The notes: generated by a model from the letters alone, not told the origin. A stretch of DNA of 64,000 nt from Myxococcales bacterium (GCA_016720595.1 JADKKI010000007.1:323387-387386), one strand, 5' to 3'. Counted from the stretch's first letter, positions 1-11,081 are shown. Made by a program: numbers and translations.

Positions 1-53
1 GCGAGAAGCATCGCCGCGAGGATGATCTTGTTGGTGTTCGTCATGTTCGTCAT
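1..53 (-). CDS. Exported protein, N-terminal fragment only
   Basis: Only the first 17 codons lie in the window. They start at the ATG at 53-51 and run off the left edge. The residues are MTNMTNTNKIILAAMLL, which looks like the n-region and hydrophobic core of a signal peptide. A GGAG ribosome site lies 7 bases upstream, and a second in-frame ATG is at 44. The gene begins 11 bases after the stop of the large TPR gene on the same strand, so the two are probably co-transcribed. The function cannot be told from this fragment. Confidence 0.6.
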   Translation of the reverse strand, partial: MTNMTNTNKIILAAMLL

Positions 54-64
54 GTTCCGTCTCC

Positions 65-3000
65 TCAATCCAGCTTCTGAACGGGGGGCTCGACGGCGAT
101 CACCGGCGCGACCAGCGTGGGGTCGGCGCGGAGCTCGGCGGCCGACGGGTATTCTTCCGGCTTGATCTGTCCGAGCTCGCGCTCGCACATCTTCGACCAC
201 TCGCTGAACCAGCCGAGCTCGGTCGACTTCGAGAGGCACACGCCGTACGCGTTGAGCGACGCCGCCTCGAGGGGCTCGGCGACCTCGGTCATCCGGTCAC
301 AGAACGCCTCGACCTTCTCGTCGGCGAACTCGCCGGTGCGGACGTCCTTCGGGATCTCGGCCGTGAACAGCGCGTCCGAGAAGTTCTGCGAGATCTGACC
401 GAGGCGCGCGGCCGCGGTGATCGAGTTCGCCGCGTCCTTGATCGCGAGGACCTCGGTGTACTTCGAGGTGGCGCTGCCGCCGACCTTCTTCTTCTGCTCG
501 ACCCAGTCGTTGAACCGCTTGAGGCTCTTGGCCGTCTCCGCCTTCTTCTTCGGATCCGGATCGAAGTTCAGGTTCGCGGGGAACTGCAGCGCGAGGTACG
601 CCTCGAAGTCCTTGTCGGCCTCGGCGACCTTCGAGAGGCCGTAGTAGTAGCGCGCGCCACCCTCGTCGCCGCCGGTCTTGCCCTGGGTCTTCTCGAAGAT
701 CTTGCCCGCCGCCGCGTACGCCGCGAGCGCTTCCTTCATCTTGCGCTCGTCGCGCTTCACGACGGTCAGCTTGATCTTGGAGTCCGGGCCGCACTGCGTG
801 GGCTGATCGTTGCCACCCTTGCCGCGCTTCTTCTTCTTCATGTTGATGGCGCGCTCGCGGATGATCTTCACGCACGAGCCATCGACCTGCTTCACCGGGC
901 AGCTCTGCTCCCAGAGGATCGCGCCGATCTTGGCGTTCGCGATCACGAGGCGGTCATCGCCGCCCTTCGGATAGCTGCGGATGTAGTCGCGGAGGTGCTT
1001 GATGACGGCCTCCTTGTCGCCCTGCTTCTCGTAGACCGAGGTCAGCGAGAACTTGGCGTTGGCGGCCTCGGCCGGCTTCTTGCTGCCGAACGTCTTGATG
1101 AAGTAGTTGGTGTTCTCGATCGCCTTGGCGTCGTCGCCGATGCCCTTGCGGTAGAACACCGCGTCGGACATGGCGTCGTACGCGTCCTTCTCGCCGGCGT
1201 ACTTCTTGGCGTACTCCTCGAGCTTCTCGGACGCCTTGTCGTAGAACGCGATGTCGCCGTACGCCTTGCCGATGCGGGCGATCGCCTTCGCGGTCAGCTT
1301 GCTCGACGCGTAGTACTTCTGGAGCAGGTTGAACGCCTGGATCGCGGCGCCGATCGACTTGCCTTCCTCGTAGCAGACGCCTGCGTTGTAGAGGACCTCG
1401 TCGTTCTTCTTGTTCTCGGGGTCGCGGTTGTAGATGTCGAAGTAGGCCTGGCCGCACTGGACGTACTTGCCGAAGTCCTTCGTCTCCTTCGCGATCTTCT
1501 CGTAGCTCTCCGCCTTCTTGCGCATCGACTGCGCCTTCAGGGTGTTCAGGGTCTCCTTGAGGTCATCCTTGCCCTCGAGGAACTTCTGGTCGCCGTCGAG
1601 CTTCTCGACCAGCGAGATCATCTCGTCGTACTTCTGCGTGCGGTTGTAGGTATCGAGCAGGAGGTTCGCGGCGAACTCCGCGGTCTCGTGCTGGCGGTGG
1701 TGATCGAGGATGTCGAGGAACAGCGGGATCGCCTTGTCGAACTGGTTGTAGCGGCGATAGATGTTCGCCTTCAGGAACTTCATCCCGACCAGCTCGTCGT
1801 CCTTCGGGTCCTTGATGTAGTTGATGTAGATGTCGAACGCCGCGAGCATCTTCTCCTCGCGCGGCGGGATCGGCTTCGGCTCCGGAACCTTGTCGTAGTC
1901 CTTGGTCGGATCGTCGACCTTGTCGGCCTGCTGCTTGACGCGCGGGTCGACGTTGAGCGCGTTCTTCCAGCCGAGGACGGAGGCGTACGCGGCCTCCTTC
2001 ATCAGCTTGGGCTCGACCTTGCCGCCCTTGACGACATCGGTGAACGCGACCGCCGCGTTCTCCCACAGCTCGGTCTGGAGGCGCGGGTTCTTCTCGTTCT
2101 CCGCCCGGCTCCAGATCAGCTCGGCGTAGAAGTACTGGGTCTGCGCGAAGTCCTCCGCGTCGGTGAACACGTCGAGGTAGACCTTGTAGAGCTTCTCGGC
2201 GTACGCGAGCGTCTCCGGGTTCTTGGTCTTCGCGGACTCCGAGTGATACGCGCGGGCGAGCTCGCCACTCATCGCGGCGGCGTTGTCATGGCACTCCTGC
2301 GCCTCGGCGGCGGGGAGGACCTTCTTGGGCTTGAGCGCGCCCCACAGGCGGACGAGGTTCTCGATCTCCTTCACCTTGTCGCCGTTGACGGCGCCGGGCA
2401 TCGAGAGCATCGCGTGCGAGATGTTGTACTGCCAGAGACAGACGTTCTTGTCCGTCGGGGCCGTCTTCATCAGCTCCTGGTAGACGTAGATCGCCTTGTC
2501 GCTCTTGCCCTGCGCGAGATAGAGGTCCGCGAGGATCTGGAGCATGTTGAACGCGTACTTGTTGTCGACGCGCTGGAACGCGGCGTAGGCCTTGTCGGCC
2601 TTACCGATCTCGGCGTAGGCGCGGACGAAGTCCTTCTTCGACGCGCGGTTCAGGGTCTCCTGCTTCTTGTCGTTCTTGGTGGCCTGCGCGACCTGGAAGA
2701 ACGTCTCGAGCGCGTCCTGGAACCGCTGGAGGTTGAGATGGATCCAGCCCATCTTGTACATCGCGTACCAGTACGCCGACGACTTCGGGAACTTGAGCAC
2801 CATCTTGTAGCGGCTCTCGGCGTCCGCGAGCTGCCCGGCCTCGAAGTAGTAGTCGGCGAACGCGAGGTGCGCCTCGGGGACGTACTTGCTGTTCGGGTAG
2901 TTCTTGAGGAGCTTGTCGTAGACCGCCCGCGCCTCCTTCATGTACTTGCCGCCCTGCAGCGTGTACCCGTAGTAGAACAGCGCCATATCCATCTTGGGAT

Positions 3001-3509
3001 AGTTGCGGAAGGCGTCGTTGTCGGTGAGGCCCTTGTAGGTCTTCACGGCCTTGAGGAGATAGTCCTTGGCCTTCGCCGCGCCGGCCGCGGCTTCCTTCTG
3101 AAGCTTCGCCTTGTCGCCGCCCTTGGCGCTGTCGGCCTTGATCTGCATCTCGACGCCCTTCAGGCGCCAGTACCGCTGCTGCTTGGCGTACAGCTCGCCC
3201 AGGCGGAAGTACGCGTCGGACTTCTCGTCGACGTCCGGAGTCCGGCGTGTTGGCGATGATCTGCGCGAGGATCTGCTCCTGCTCGCCGCGGATGTTGCCG
3301 ACCAGGCCCTCGATCGAGAGCACGTCGTCGGCCGACAAAGTCGGCTGCGTGGTCTTCGGATCGGTGGGAGCCTGAACGATCGGCTTCACGCGGTCCGACA
3401 GCTTGACGTCGATCTTCACGTCTTGCTGCCGGGTGTACTTGGCCTTCTGGGCCACTGCGGAGGTGCTCAGGACGAGCACTCCGAGGATCGCGAGCTTCAG
3501 TTTGGACAT
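65..3509 (-). CDS. Large exported TPR-repeat protein (frameshifted as read)
   Basis: With one frameshift corrected this is a protein of about 1,147 residues. It starts at the ATG at 3509, with AAGGA just upstream. Residues 1-21 are a signal peptide ending in SAVAQ. Nearly all of the remainder is helical tetratricopeptide-type repeat (for example YVPEAHLAFADYYFEAGQLA), with a lysine-rich stretch KKKKRGKGG near residue 890. The frame breaks between 3233 and 3245: upstream codons read ANTPD and the next frame reads DVDEKSDAYFRLGELY. Dropping one C from GACTCCGGACG (minus strand) rejoins them. A smaller TPR gene lies upstream and an exported protein downstream. Envelope machines of myxobacteria (Glt and Nfs) use pairs of large TPR proteins, so a scaffold role is possible, but that is inference from size and order only. 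Confidence 0.8.
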
Positions 3510-3651
3510 TGCGATTCCTTGTCTTGACGACGGGCGAACTTGAGAAGAGTGCTGGCGAGGCATTCGAACACTAACGAAGTCGTTCGAACGAGTCGTCACG
3601 GGTTTGTCATTGGGACGTCGTGAGGTCGTCTGGGGATCCGGCGGGGCTCCG

Positions 3652-3688
3652 AAAACGACCGCGAGCCCGACGTAAGGTCCGGGCTCGC
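3652..3688 (-). terminator. Possible intrinsic terminator after the 541-aa TPR gene
   Basis: The arms GCGAGCCCG (3661-3669) and CGGGCTCGC (3680-3688) form a perfect 9-bp stem with a 10-base loop. Read on the minus strand, the stem is followed after five bases by TTTT (3655-3652). The T-run is short and not adjacent to the stem, so termination may be partial. It separates two TPR genes that may otherwise be co-transcribed. Confidence 0.45.
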
Positions 3689-3704
3689 CTAGGGATTCAA
3701 GCGA

Positions 3705-5330
<1,626 letters not shown>

Positions 5331-5400
5331 CAAGTTCCTCCGAGGTCAGCCGAATATCCGATCGACGCCAATGAATCCGCCAGGGGATTGACCCGGGCGA

Positions 5401-5429
5401 ATCATCGACAAGGGCACGCACTGTGTCAA
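5401..5429 (-). promoter_or_regulatory. Sigma-70-type promoter for the 541-aa TPR gene
   Basis: On the minus strand TTGACA (5429-5424) is followed by a 17-base spacer and GATGAT (5406-5401). This is a consensus -35 with a fair -10. Transcription would start near 5394, giving a leader of about 64 bases that contains the GGAGG ribosome site. Confidence 0.6.
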
Positions 5430-5601
5430 GGCGACGCACGTCCGACGAGCGGACCGACCAGGGACACAGGATCGGTTCGTGCGTTGCGCTGACGGATTCC
5501 CGGTCGCCCCGACACCAACGGTCATGAGCTGTGAGGCCCCTCCCCCACGTGGGATCCCTGAAAATCAAAGGCGTCCCGAGGCGTTGTTTGGAGTCGTTCC
5601 C

Positions 5602-5629
5602 TTGACTTGGGGTGCCCTCCTCATATTAT
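5602..5629 (+). promoter_or_regulatory. Sigma-70-type promoter of the cysteine-rich lipoprotein gene
   Basis: TTGACT (5602-5607), a 16-base spacer and TATTAT (5624-5629) are followed by only eight bases before the ATG at 5638. The expected transcription start lies at or within two bases of the start codon, so the message would be leaderless. No ribosome site is present upstream of this ATG, which agrees. Confidence 0.65.
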
Positions 5630-5637
5630 CGGGCGCG

Positions 5638-6132
5638 ATGAATCGACGCAGTCACGTGGTGCTGCTGGGGACCGTTCTTTGTGGCCTCCTCGCAGGCGGT
5701 TGCACGGATAACCCCGTCGGACGGATCTGCGATCTCGGTTCGCAGATGCCGGCCGCGACCGAGGTGGTCGTCGCGTCGCCCTCCCTCGATTGCGTGTCCC
5801 GCACCTGCCTCCGCGTCCCGCTGTCGCGCGAGCTGCCCCCGGGATCGTCCTTCCCCACCGGCAACAACGGCCTCTGCACCGCCGAGTGCAGCTCCGATGA
5901 CGATTGCGATCGCGTCCCCGAGTCGCCGTGCACCACCGGCTTCACCTGCGGCGTCGCAGTGACCGTCGGTCCGTTCTGCTGCCGGAAGTTCTGCATCTGC
6001 AAGGACTACGTGGTCGTCCCCGAGTCCGGAAAGCTCAGCACCCCCAAGGCGTGCGATTCGGGCAACGCGGACAACGCGTGCTGCAACCTGAGCGGCCGCA
6101 ACGGCAACTCTCAGTATCCTCTCTGCAAGTAA
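5638..6132 (+). CDS. Cysteine-rich lipoprotein, 164 aa
   Basis: The ATG at 5638 opens a lipoprotein signal peptide with lipobox LAGG-C (MNRRSHVVLLGTVLCGLLAG then Cys). The mature part has many cysteines in pairs and clusters (CSSDDDCD, CCRKFCICKDY, ACCNLSGRNG), as in small disulfide-bonded surface proteins common in myxobacteria. No enzymatic domain is recognisable. It is probably anchored in the outer membrane. The in-frame extension to 5479 is rejected because it lacks a ribosome site and overlaps the promoter. Confidence 0.7.
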   Translation: MNRRSHVVLLGTVLCGLLAGGCTDNPVGRICDLGSQMPAATEVVVASPSLDCVSRTCLRVPLSRELPPGSSFPTGNNGLCTAECSSDDDCDRVPESPCTTGFTCGVAVTVGPFCCRKFCICKDYVVVPESGKLSTPKACDSGNADNACCNLSGRNGNSQYPLCK

Positions 6133-6219
6133 GCGGGCAGCGCGCCACGACGCTCGTCGGTGTGAGCACGTCGGCGCCGCCACGGTCGCCACGGTCGCCC
6201 ACGACGTCGTAGACGCCGG

Positions 6220-6816
6220 TCAGCGCCGCGGCCAGGCGTCGTGGTCGTGCGAGTAGACGCTCAGGTACATGCCCGCCATGTAGCCGCGATCGTCTGGGCT
6301 CGCGCCGACGCTGGCGCCGAACGTGATCTGCGGCGTCAGCCAGAACTCACCGCGGAGGCGCGGCTCGAACACCATCGATGACAGGTTGTTCGAATCGACG
6401 GCGTAGCGCAGCGTCCGCCGACCCGCCGCGACCTCGACGGCGAGCGATCCGAGGTGCGAGGTGGAGCGCCAGCCGGCGATCCCGTAGGCCCCCGCGAAGC
6501 TCGAGCCGGTGAGGCCGAGCGTGCCGGCCTCGGCCTCGGCGCCGAGATAGGTGTGGAACTTGGTGGCCATCGTGAACTGCGCCGACCCGGTCACCGCGCT
6601 GGCCGCGGGGAGCGTCTCGGTGGGCCCGGTGGGCTGCGTGGTGCGCGGTGCGACGTGCGCACCGACCTCGGAGGAGCCCGACGCGAGCTGGCGCGAGTTG
6701 ACCGCGGCCTGGAACCGCGCCGGACGATCCACAGCATGCCCATCGAACACGCACGCGCCAGACGCCACGGCCACCAGGCCCGAAACCGCGACGAGCTTCA
6801 CCATCTCCGACACCAT
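6220..6816 (-). CDS. Putative outer-membrane lipoprotein, 198 aa
   Basis: Possible starts are ATG 6816 (MVSEMVKL) and ATG 6804 (MVKLVAVSGLVAVASGAC). The second gives the neater lipoprotein signal, with cysteine after ASGA. No clear ribosome site decides between them. The C-terminal half alternates polar and hydrophobic residues in short strands (EPRLRGEFWLTPQITFGASV), suggesting a beta-rich or barrel-like domain. It converges on the cysteine-rich lipoprotein across 87 bases that hold a short CGCCACGGT direct repeat. I do not recognise the family. Confidence 0.6.
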   Translation of the reverse strand: MVSEMVKLVAVSGLVAVASGACVFDGHAVDRPARFQAAVNSRQLASGSSEVGAHVAPRTTQPTGPTETLPAASAVTGSAQFTMATKFHTYLGAEAEAGTLGLTGSSFAGAYGIAGWRSTSHLGSLAVEVAAGRRTLRYAVDSNNLSSMVFEPRLRGEFWLTPQITFGASVGASPDDRGYMAGMYLSVYSHDHDAWPRR

Positions 6817-6944
6817 GGGGAAACCGTAGCGCGCATGAGCGGCGCTGGCGCGAGGAATCGACGGCAACGGGCGGAACGCGACCGGCGGAAACGCCGTGGT
6901 GGCCAGGCGCCCCGAGAGCGTGGCCTCACGGCTACAGTCGCGGC

Positions 6945-7850
6945 ATGACCGACGTCTACCGGACCTCCGGATTTCTGTGCCCGAGCTGCACGAACACGCC
7001 GCTCCGCGAGTTCGGGACTCGCCTCGTCTGCGACGAGTGCAACGGGATGCTGATCGACGCGGAGGACATCGCGACCTCGATCCACGAGCTCGATGGCGAG
7101 TCGCAGCCGCTGGTCACCGACGACGATCAGCCCACGACGCAGGCGTGCCCGCGCTGCACGCAGGCGATGATCTCGTCGGAGCTCTCGCTCGGGAAGCTCC
7201 GGCTCAAGGGCCGGTTCATGCGCTGCACGCGCGACGGGATCTGGTTCCCACGCGACGCGATGACCGCGGCGTTCGCACGCGCCAGCCGGAGCCGCCCCGG
7301 CGGTGGACGCGGCAGCGGCGCGCCCAGCGGCGGCTCGGGTGGCAGCGGGATGACCGGGGTGATGAACACGATCAGCGGCGCGTTCGGCAGCGGGCCAGCG
7401 AGTGGCCGCCTCGCGATCAGTCACTGGGAGAGCAACCGGCCGCGGGTCCACACGCTGTTCGTCAGTGCGTACAAGGACCGCACGCTCGGCTGCCCGTCGT
7501 GCAAGGAGGCCAAGCTGCAGTTCCAGGGTGATCGCTGGGCGTGCGCGACCTGCGCCGGCGCCTTCGTCGAGAACGCGGCGCTGACGGCGATGGTCGAGGA
7601 GATGACGGCGGCGCCGTGGGAGATCCCGGCGGTCACGGGTGCGGGATCCGATCGGCACTGCCCCGTGTGCGCCGAGCTGATGGCCGTCGAGGTCCTCGAG
7701 GCCGTGACCATCGATCGTTGCGCACCGCACGGCGTGTGGTTCGACGACACCGAGCTGCAGACCGCGCTCCATCACGCGAGCTCACCGGATCGCGGCGTCG
7801 GCAGCTGGATCAAGCAGCTGTTCCACCGCCACGGCAAGCACGAGAGCTGA
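6945..7850 (+). CDS. Multiple zinc-ribbon (TFIIB-type) protein, 301 aa
   Basis: Four zinc-ribbon units are visible: CPSC...CDEC near residues 11-31, CPRC...C near 66-90, CPSC...CATC near 184-203, and CPVC...C near 238-262. Each is followed by acidic or aromatic motifs such as NGMLIDAED and HGVWFDDTELQ, typical of the zf-TFIIB family. A low-complexity Gly/Ser linker (about residues 110-150) separates two halves, which suggests an internal duplication. There is no signal peptide, so it is presumably cytoplasmic. Such proteins are frequent in myxobacteria but have no assigned role. Zinc binding is inferred from the cysteines. Confidence 0.75.
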   Translation: MTDVYRTSGFLCPSCTNTPLREFGTRLVCDECNGMLIDAEDIATSIHELDGESQPLVTDDDQPTTQACPRCTQAMISSELSLGKLRLKGRFMRCTRDGIWFPRDAMTAAFARASRSRPGGGRGSGAPSGGSGGSGMTGVMNTISGAFGSGPASGRLAISHWESNRPRVHTLFVSAYKDRTLGCPSCKEAKLQFQGDRWACATCAGAFVENAALTAMVEEMTAAPWEIPAVTGAGSDRHCPVCAELMAVEVLEAVTIDRCAPHGVWFDDTELQTALHHASSPDRGVGSWIKQLFHRHGKHES

Positions 7851-7869
7851 GGCGCTCGTCGGCCAACGT

Positions 7870-8223
7870 TCAGCCGAGACGCCAGGCATCCTTGACGATC
7901 GCGAGCTCTCCCGCCGTGATCGCGACGACATCGAACCGGCATTCGGCGAACGCCGGCCTCTCGAGCCCGAGGTACATCTGCGCCACGCGGGTGACCTTCG
8001 CCCGCTTGCTCGCGGTCACCATCTCGGCGGCGTGACCGTGGCTGGCGCTCGCGCGGCTGCGGACCTCCACGAACACGAGGATGTCGCCGTCGCGTGCGAC
8101 GACGTCGAGCTCCCCGACCGCGCACGTCCAGTTACGCGCGACGATCGAATATCCCGCTGCCTCGAGGGCAACGGTGGCGCGCTCCTCGGCGGACGCGCCC
8201 AGTACCTTGGTCGATGTCTCCAC
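7870..8223 (-). CDS. yraN: UPF0102/YraN-family nuclease-fold protein
   Basis: The GTG at 8223 is preferred because GGGGAAGGA lies upstream; an extension to 8292 is low-complexity. The 117 residues contain the family core GELDVVARDGDILVFVEVRSR, matching the restriction-endonuclease-like fold (Asp, then Glu-x-Arg/Lys). It ends with the usual basic helix KRAKVTRVAQMYL. Length fits the family (about 115-130). It is the last gene of the rpsP-rplS translation cluster, where yraN is commonly found. The enzymatic role is not established for the family. Confidence 0.85.
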   Translation of the reverse strand: METSTKVLGASAEERATVALEAAGYSIVARNWTCAVGELDVVARDGDILVFVEVRSRASASHGHAAEMVTASKRAKVTRVAQMYLGLERPAFAECRFDVVAITAGELAIVKDAWRLG

Positions 8224-8307
8224 GGCCCACGATCCTTCCCCTCCCCCGGAGATCCATCGCTCCCTGCGGCGTCGCTGTCGACACCGCACCACCCCGAACC
8301 GAATCGA

Positions 8308-8325
8308 ACCCGGGCCAACCCGGGT
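8308..8325 (-). other. Perfect hairpin between rplS and yraN
   Basis: ACCCGGG (8308-8314) and CCCGGGT (8319-8325) form a perfect 7-bp stem with the 4-base loop CCAA. No T-run follows on either strand, so it is not a clear intrinsic terminator. It may be an mRNA-stability or processing element inside the operon. Confidence 0.35.
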
Positions 8326-8342
8326 CCAAACGAGCCCGCGTG

Positions 8343-8852
8343 TTACGCGGCCTTGTCCTTCTTCTTGGGCTTGCGAACCTTGACCTTCTTGGCCGGGCCG
8401 GCGACCGCCTCGACGGCGGGGGCGGCAGCCTCGGCAGCGGCCTCGGCCGCATCGGCGAGGGCGGCGGCCTCGTTGGCCGACTCGTAGGCGCCGTCGCGCT
8501 CCTTGATGCGCGCTGCCTTACCGGACAGATCACGCAGGTAGTACAGCTTCGCCTGGTGGACGCGACCGCGCTGGATCACTTCGACCTTGTCGATGTTCGG
8601 CGAGTTGTCGGGGAACACGCGCTCCACGCCGACGCCGTACGAGATCTTGCGGACGGTGAACGTCGACCGCGAGCCCTTCGACACGCGGCGAATGCACACG
8701 CCTTCGAAGGCCTGGAGGCGAGTCTTCTCGCCTTCGCGAATCTTCGCCCAGACCTTGATCGAGTCGCCCGGGCGGAACTCCGGAAGGGGCGCCTGTCGAT
8801 TCTGAGACTTGTTGATGCTGTCGAGGATTCGCTGGGCGCTCATGTTCATCAT
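8343..8852 (-). CDS. rplS: 50S ribosomal protein L19 with C-terminal extension
   Basis: The core matches L19: [47 protein letters not shown] and [19 protein letters not shown] segments. It sits at the 30S-50S interface. Starts at 8852, 8849 and 8843 are in frame; GGA precedes the last two, so the exact start is open. The protein is about 169 residues against about 115-120 for typical L19. The extra 45 residues are an Ala/Glu-rich stretch followed by a lysine tail ([15 protein letters not shown]). It lies 53 bases after trmD on the same strand. Confidence 0.93.
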   Translation of the reverse strand: MMNMSAQRILDSINKSQNRQAPLPEFRPGDSIKVWAKIREGEKTRLQAFEGVCIRRVSKGSRSTFTVRKISYGVGVERVFPDNSPNIDKVEVIQRGRVHQAKLYYLRDLSGKAARIKERDGAYESANEAAALADAAEAAAEAAAPAVEAVAGPAKKVKVRKPKKKDKAA

Positions 8853-8905
8853 TCCGGAAAAAGTCCGCTGGGACGCAGGGTTCTGCCAGAGATCACCCCC
8901 GACCG

Positions 8906-10216
8906 TCAAGCCGGGCGCCCGAACAGTCGATCGAGGAGGATCGCTCCCGCGCTTCGGACCGAAAGATGGTTCCAGTCCGCGCGCCCCTCGATCGGCGCAA
9001 GCAGGCGAGACACTGAGGGAATCAGGTGATCGGCCAGTCCCCATCCGGTCCCGAGCAAGATCAGCAGGGGCTCGGGACGAATCGACGCTTCTGCGCGCAG
9101 CTGGTCCGGAGTGCACCGCGGAATCCCCGGAAACGAGTCGCTGCGGGCGCTGGTCGCGACCACGAACGGCGCCATCCCGTACTCGCCCGTGAGCTCGGCG
9201 ATCACGGTCTCGATCGCATCCTGCGTCCGCACGAGGGCCAGCGCGGTGGCGCGGCTGCCCGTCTTCGGCGGCTTGCGCGGGAGGTTCGCGCCTTGATCGA
9301 CGAGCCACAGGTTCGCGATGTGCTCGGCCTTCTCGCGCTGCGAGGTGATCGGCGTGACCACGTGATACGCGGCGAGCCCGTAGGTCATCGTCGAGCGCGC
9401 GAGATCGTGGATGTCGAAGTTGGTCAGCGACGTGGTGACGAGCTTGCCCGTGCGATCGGTGACCGGGTGATGCACGAGCGCGAGGTGCGTGCGCTCGACG
9501 AGCGGCGGCGGCAGCAGCTTCGCGTCGGCCTTGGTGGGACGAACGCGCGCGAACAGATCGGGCCGGCGTGCCGCCGTGCGGAGGAGCGATTGCTGGCGAC
9601 GCCACGCGGCGATCAGCGCGTGATTTCCCGACTGCAGCACCGCCGGCACCTCGCGCTCGCCGAGCTTCGCGGGCCGCGTGTACTGCGGGTACTCGAGGAG
9701 GCCGGCCGAGTGCGATTCCTCGTCGGCCGAGGTCGGCTCGCCGAGCACGCCGGGGACCAGGCGCGCGCACGCATCGATGATCACGAGCGCGCCGAGCTCG
9801 CCGCCGGACAGCACGTAGTCGCCGAGCGAGATCTCCTCGTCGATCGCGATCTCGATCACCCGCTCGTCGATGCCTTCGTAGCGCCCGCACACGAGCACGA
9901 GGTGAGGCAGCTGAGCGAGCTCGCGCACCCGCGCCTGGGTCAGCGGCGCGCCCGCCGGTGACAGCAAGATTCGTCGAGCGGGGGGATCACCCGCCGCCTG
10001 CGCGATCGCCGCGAGCAGCGGCTCGGGCTTCATCACCATCCCCGGGCCGCCGCCATACGGCGAGTCGTCGACGGTGCGGTGCCGATCGCTCGTGAAGTCG
10101 CGCGGGTTGACCGTCCCGACCGTGATGACGCCGGCTTCGCGCGCGCGGCCGACCACGCCCGCGGTCAGCGCCGGCTCGACGAGCTCCGGGAGGATCGTGA
10201 CGACGGTGAACTTCAC
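8906..10216 (-). CDS. trmD: tRNA (guanine-37-N1)-methyltransferase TrmD fused to a second SPOUT-type domain
   Basis: The GTG start (10216) overlaps the rimM stop as GTGA. Residues 1 to about 245 are classical TrmD, which methylates G37 of tRNA using [50 protein letters not shown] and the knot motif [16 protein letters not shown]. From about 250 to 436 comes a second domain ([54 protein letters not shown]) resembling the stand-alone RNA methyltransferase family represented by TM1570, also SPOUT-type. The target of that domain is unknown. At 436 residues the protein is far longer than ordinary TrmD (about 250). Confidence 0.92.
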   Translation of the reverse strand: MKFTVVTILPELVEPALTAGVVGRAREAGVITVGTVNPRDFTSDRHRTVDDSPYGGGPGMVMKPEPLLAAIAQAAGDPPARRILLSPAGAPLTQARVRELAQLPHLVLVCGRYEGIDERVIEIAIDEEISLGDYVLSGGELGALVIIDACARLVPGVLGEPTSADEESHSAGLLEYPQYTRPAKLGEREVPAVLQSGNHALIAAWRRQQSLLRTAARRPDLFARVRPTKADAKLLPPPLVERTHLALVHHPVTDRTGKLVTTSLTNFDIHDLARSTMTYGLAAYHVVTPITSQREKAEHIANLWLVDQGANLPRKPPKTGSRATALALVRTQDAIETVIAELTGEYGMAPFVVATSARSDSFPGIPRCTPDQLRAEASIRPEPLLILLGTGWGLADHLIPSVSRLLAPIEGRADWNHLSVRSAGAILLDRLFGRPA

Positions 10217-10731
10217 CGCGTGGTGACCTTGCCCTCGGGGATGCCCTCCGGCGGGTCGATGGTCACCACACCGCCGGCGATGTCGATGTTGGTCACGAAC
10301 TGATCGACCAGCGGCAGCATCCGCTCGACCGCGCCGTCGTGGATCACGATCACGTCCTGCACGGCGCCCATCTCGACCGCAGCGATCGTGCCCCACTCAC
10401 GCCCATCGACGAGCACGACCTTGCAGCCGATCAGGTCATCGAGCAGCACGTCGCCGTCGGAGAGCTGCAGGGCCTCGCGATCGACCTCGACCACCTGGCC
10501 GCGCAGGTGCTCTGCATCGGTGCGGGTCTCGACGCCCTCGAGGAGGACGATCCAGCCACGCTGCGGCGTGGCGCGGGCCTCGAGCATCTTCCGCACGACG
10601 CCGCCGACCCAGATCTCGGTCACCTCACCGAGGATCTCGGAGTCTGGGTCGTGGGTGTGCACCACGACCTCGCCACGGATGCCGTGAGCGCGCGCGATGC
10701 CACCGATCTCGAGCCGCGGATCCCCACGCAT
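10213..10731 (-). CDS. rimM: Ribosome maturation factor RimM
   Basis: Starts at ATG 10731 ([22 protein letters not shown]), which matches the conserved RimM N-terminus. An upstream in-frame extension lies inside khpA and is rejected. The protein is 172 residues, the normal size, with the N-terminal RimM barrel and a C-terminal PRC-type domain ([45 protein letters not shown] end). It assists 30S maturation around S19. It sits 14 bases after khpA and overlaps trmD by four bases. Confidence 0.92.
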   Translation of the reverse strand: MRGDPRLEIGGIARAHGIRGEVVVHTHDPDSEILGEVTEIWVGGVVRKMLEARATPQRGWIVLLEGVETRTDAEHLRGQVVEVDREALQLSDGDVLLDDLIGCKVVLVDGREWGTIAAVEMGAVQDVIVIHDGAVERMLPLVDQFVTNIDIAGGVVTIDPPEGIPEGKVTTR

Positions 10732-10744
10732 CGGGGAGGACCGG

Positions 10745-11080
10745 TTATTCGAGGATCTCGACCAGCGTCCGCTTGCGCGAGCGCGGGGCGCAGGCCTGGA
10801 CGACCGTGCGCAGGGCGCGGGCGGTCTTGCCGCCACGGCCGATCACCTTGCCGAGGTCCACTTCCGCGACCTCGAGCTCGTACACGTTCGCCTGGCGCTC
10901 CTCGACGAGCTCGACCCGAACTTCATCGGGCTTGTCGACGAGGTTGACTGCCATGTAGCGGATCAGCTCGGCGACGTCCGGAGACACCGCCTGCGGCCGA
11001 TTGCCACCACGATCGTCGCCGCCGCCGTTGCGGTCGTCGCGATCATCGTGATCGTCCGCGTCGTTCTCGGGGCCAGCCAT
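10745..11080 (-). CDS. khpA: KH-domain RNA-binding protein KhpA
   Basis: The ATG at 11080 is one base after the rpsP stop (TGAgATG). The C-terminal 75 residues are a single KH domain with the GxxG loop as IGRGGKTARALR, preceded by LVDKPDEVRVELVEER. This fits KhpA, a small RNA-binding protein encoded beside rpsP in many bacteria. It has an unusual N-terminal extension of about 35 residues rich in Asp, Arg and Gly (DADDHDDRDDRNGGGDD), probably disordered. Confidence 0.88.
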   Translation of the reverse strand: MAGPENDADDHDDRDDRNGGGDDRGGNRPQAVSPDVAELIRYMAVNLVDKPDEVRVELVEERQANVYELEVAEVDLGKVIGRGGKTARALRTVVQACAPRSRKRTLVEILE

Positions 11081-11081
11081 C

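Larger units (their letters stand above)
5334..5637. other. Divergent intergenic region with two promoters
   Basis: These 304 bases separate the minus-strand TPR gene from the plus-strand cysteine-rich lipoprotein. They hold one good sigma-70-type promoter for each direction, listed separately. I see no convincing gene: the open frame that extends the lipoprotein upstream has no ribosome site and runs through the promoter. CACGTG occurs near 5548-5553 within a C-rich stretch, with no assigned role. Confidence 0.6.

Noticed and set aside
995..3259. Long open frame on the plus strand opposite the large TPR gene
   Set aside because: It is Leu/Val/Arg-rich with no family match, typical of the antisense of GC-rich coding DNA. 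The TPR protein on the other strand is clearly real.
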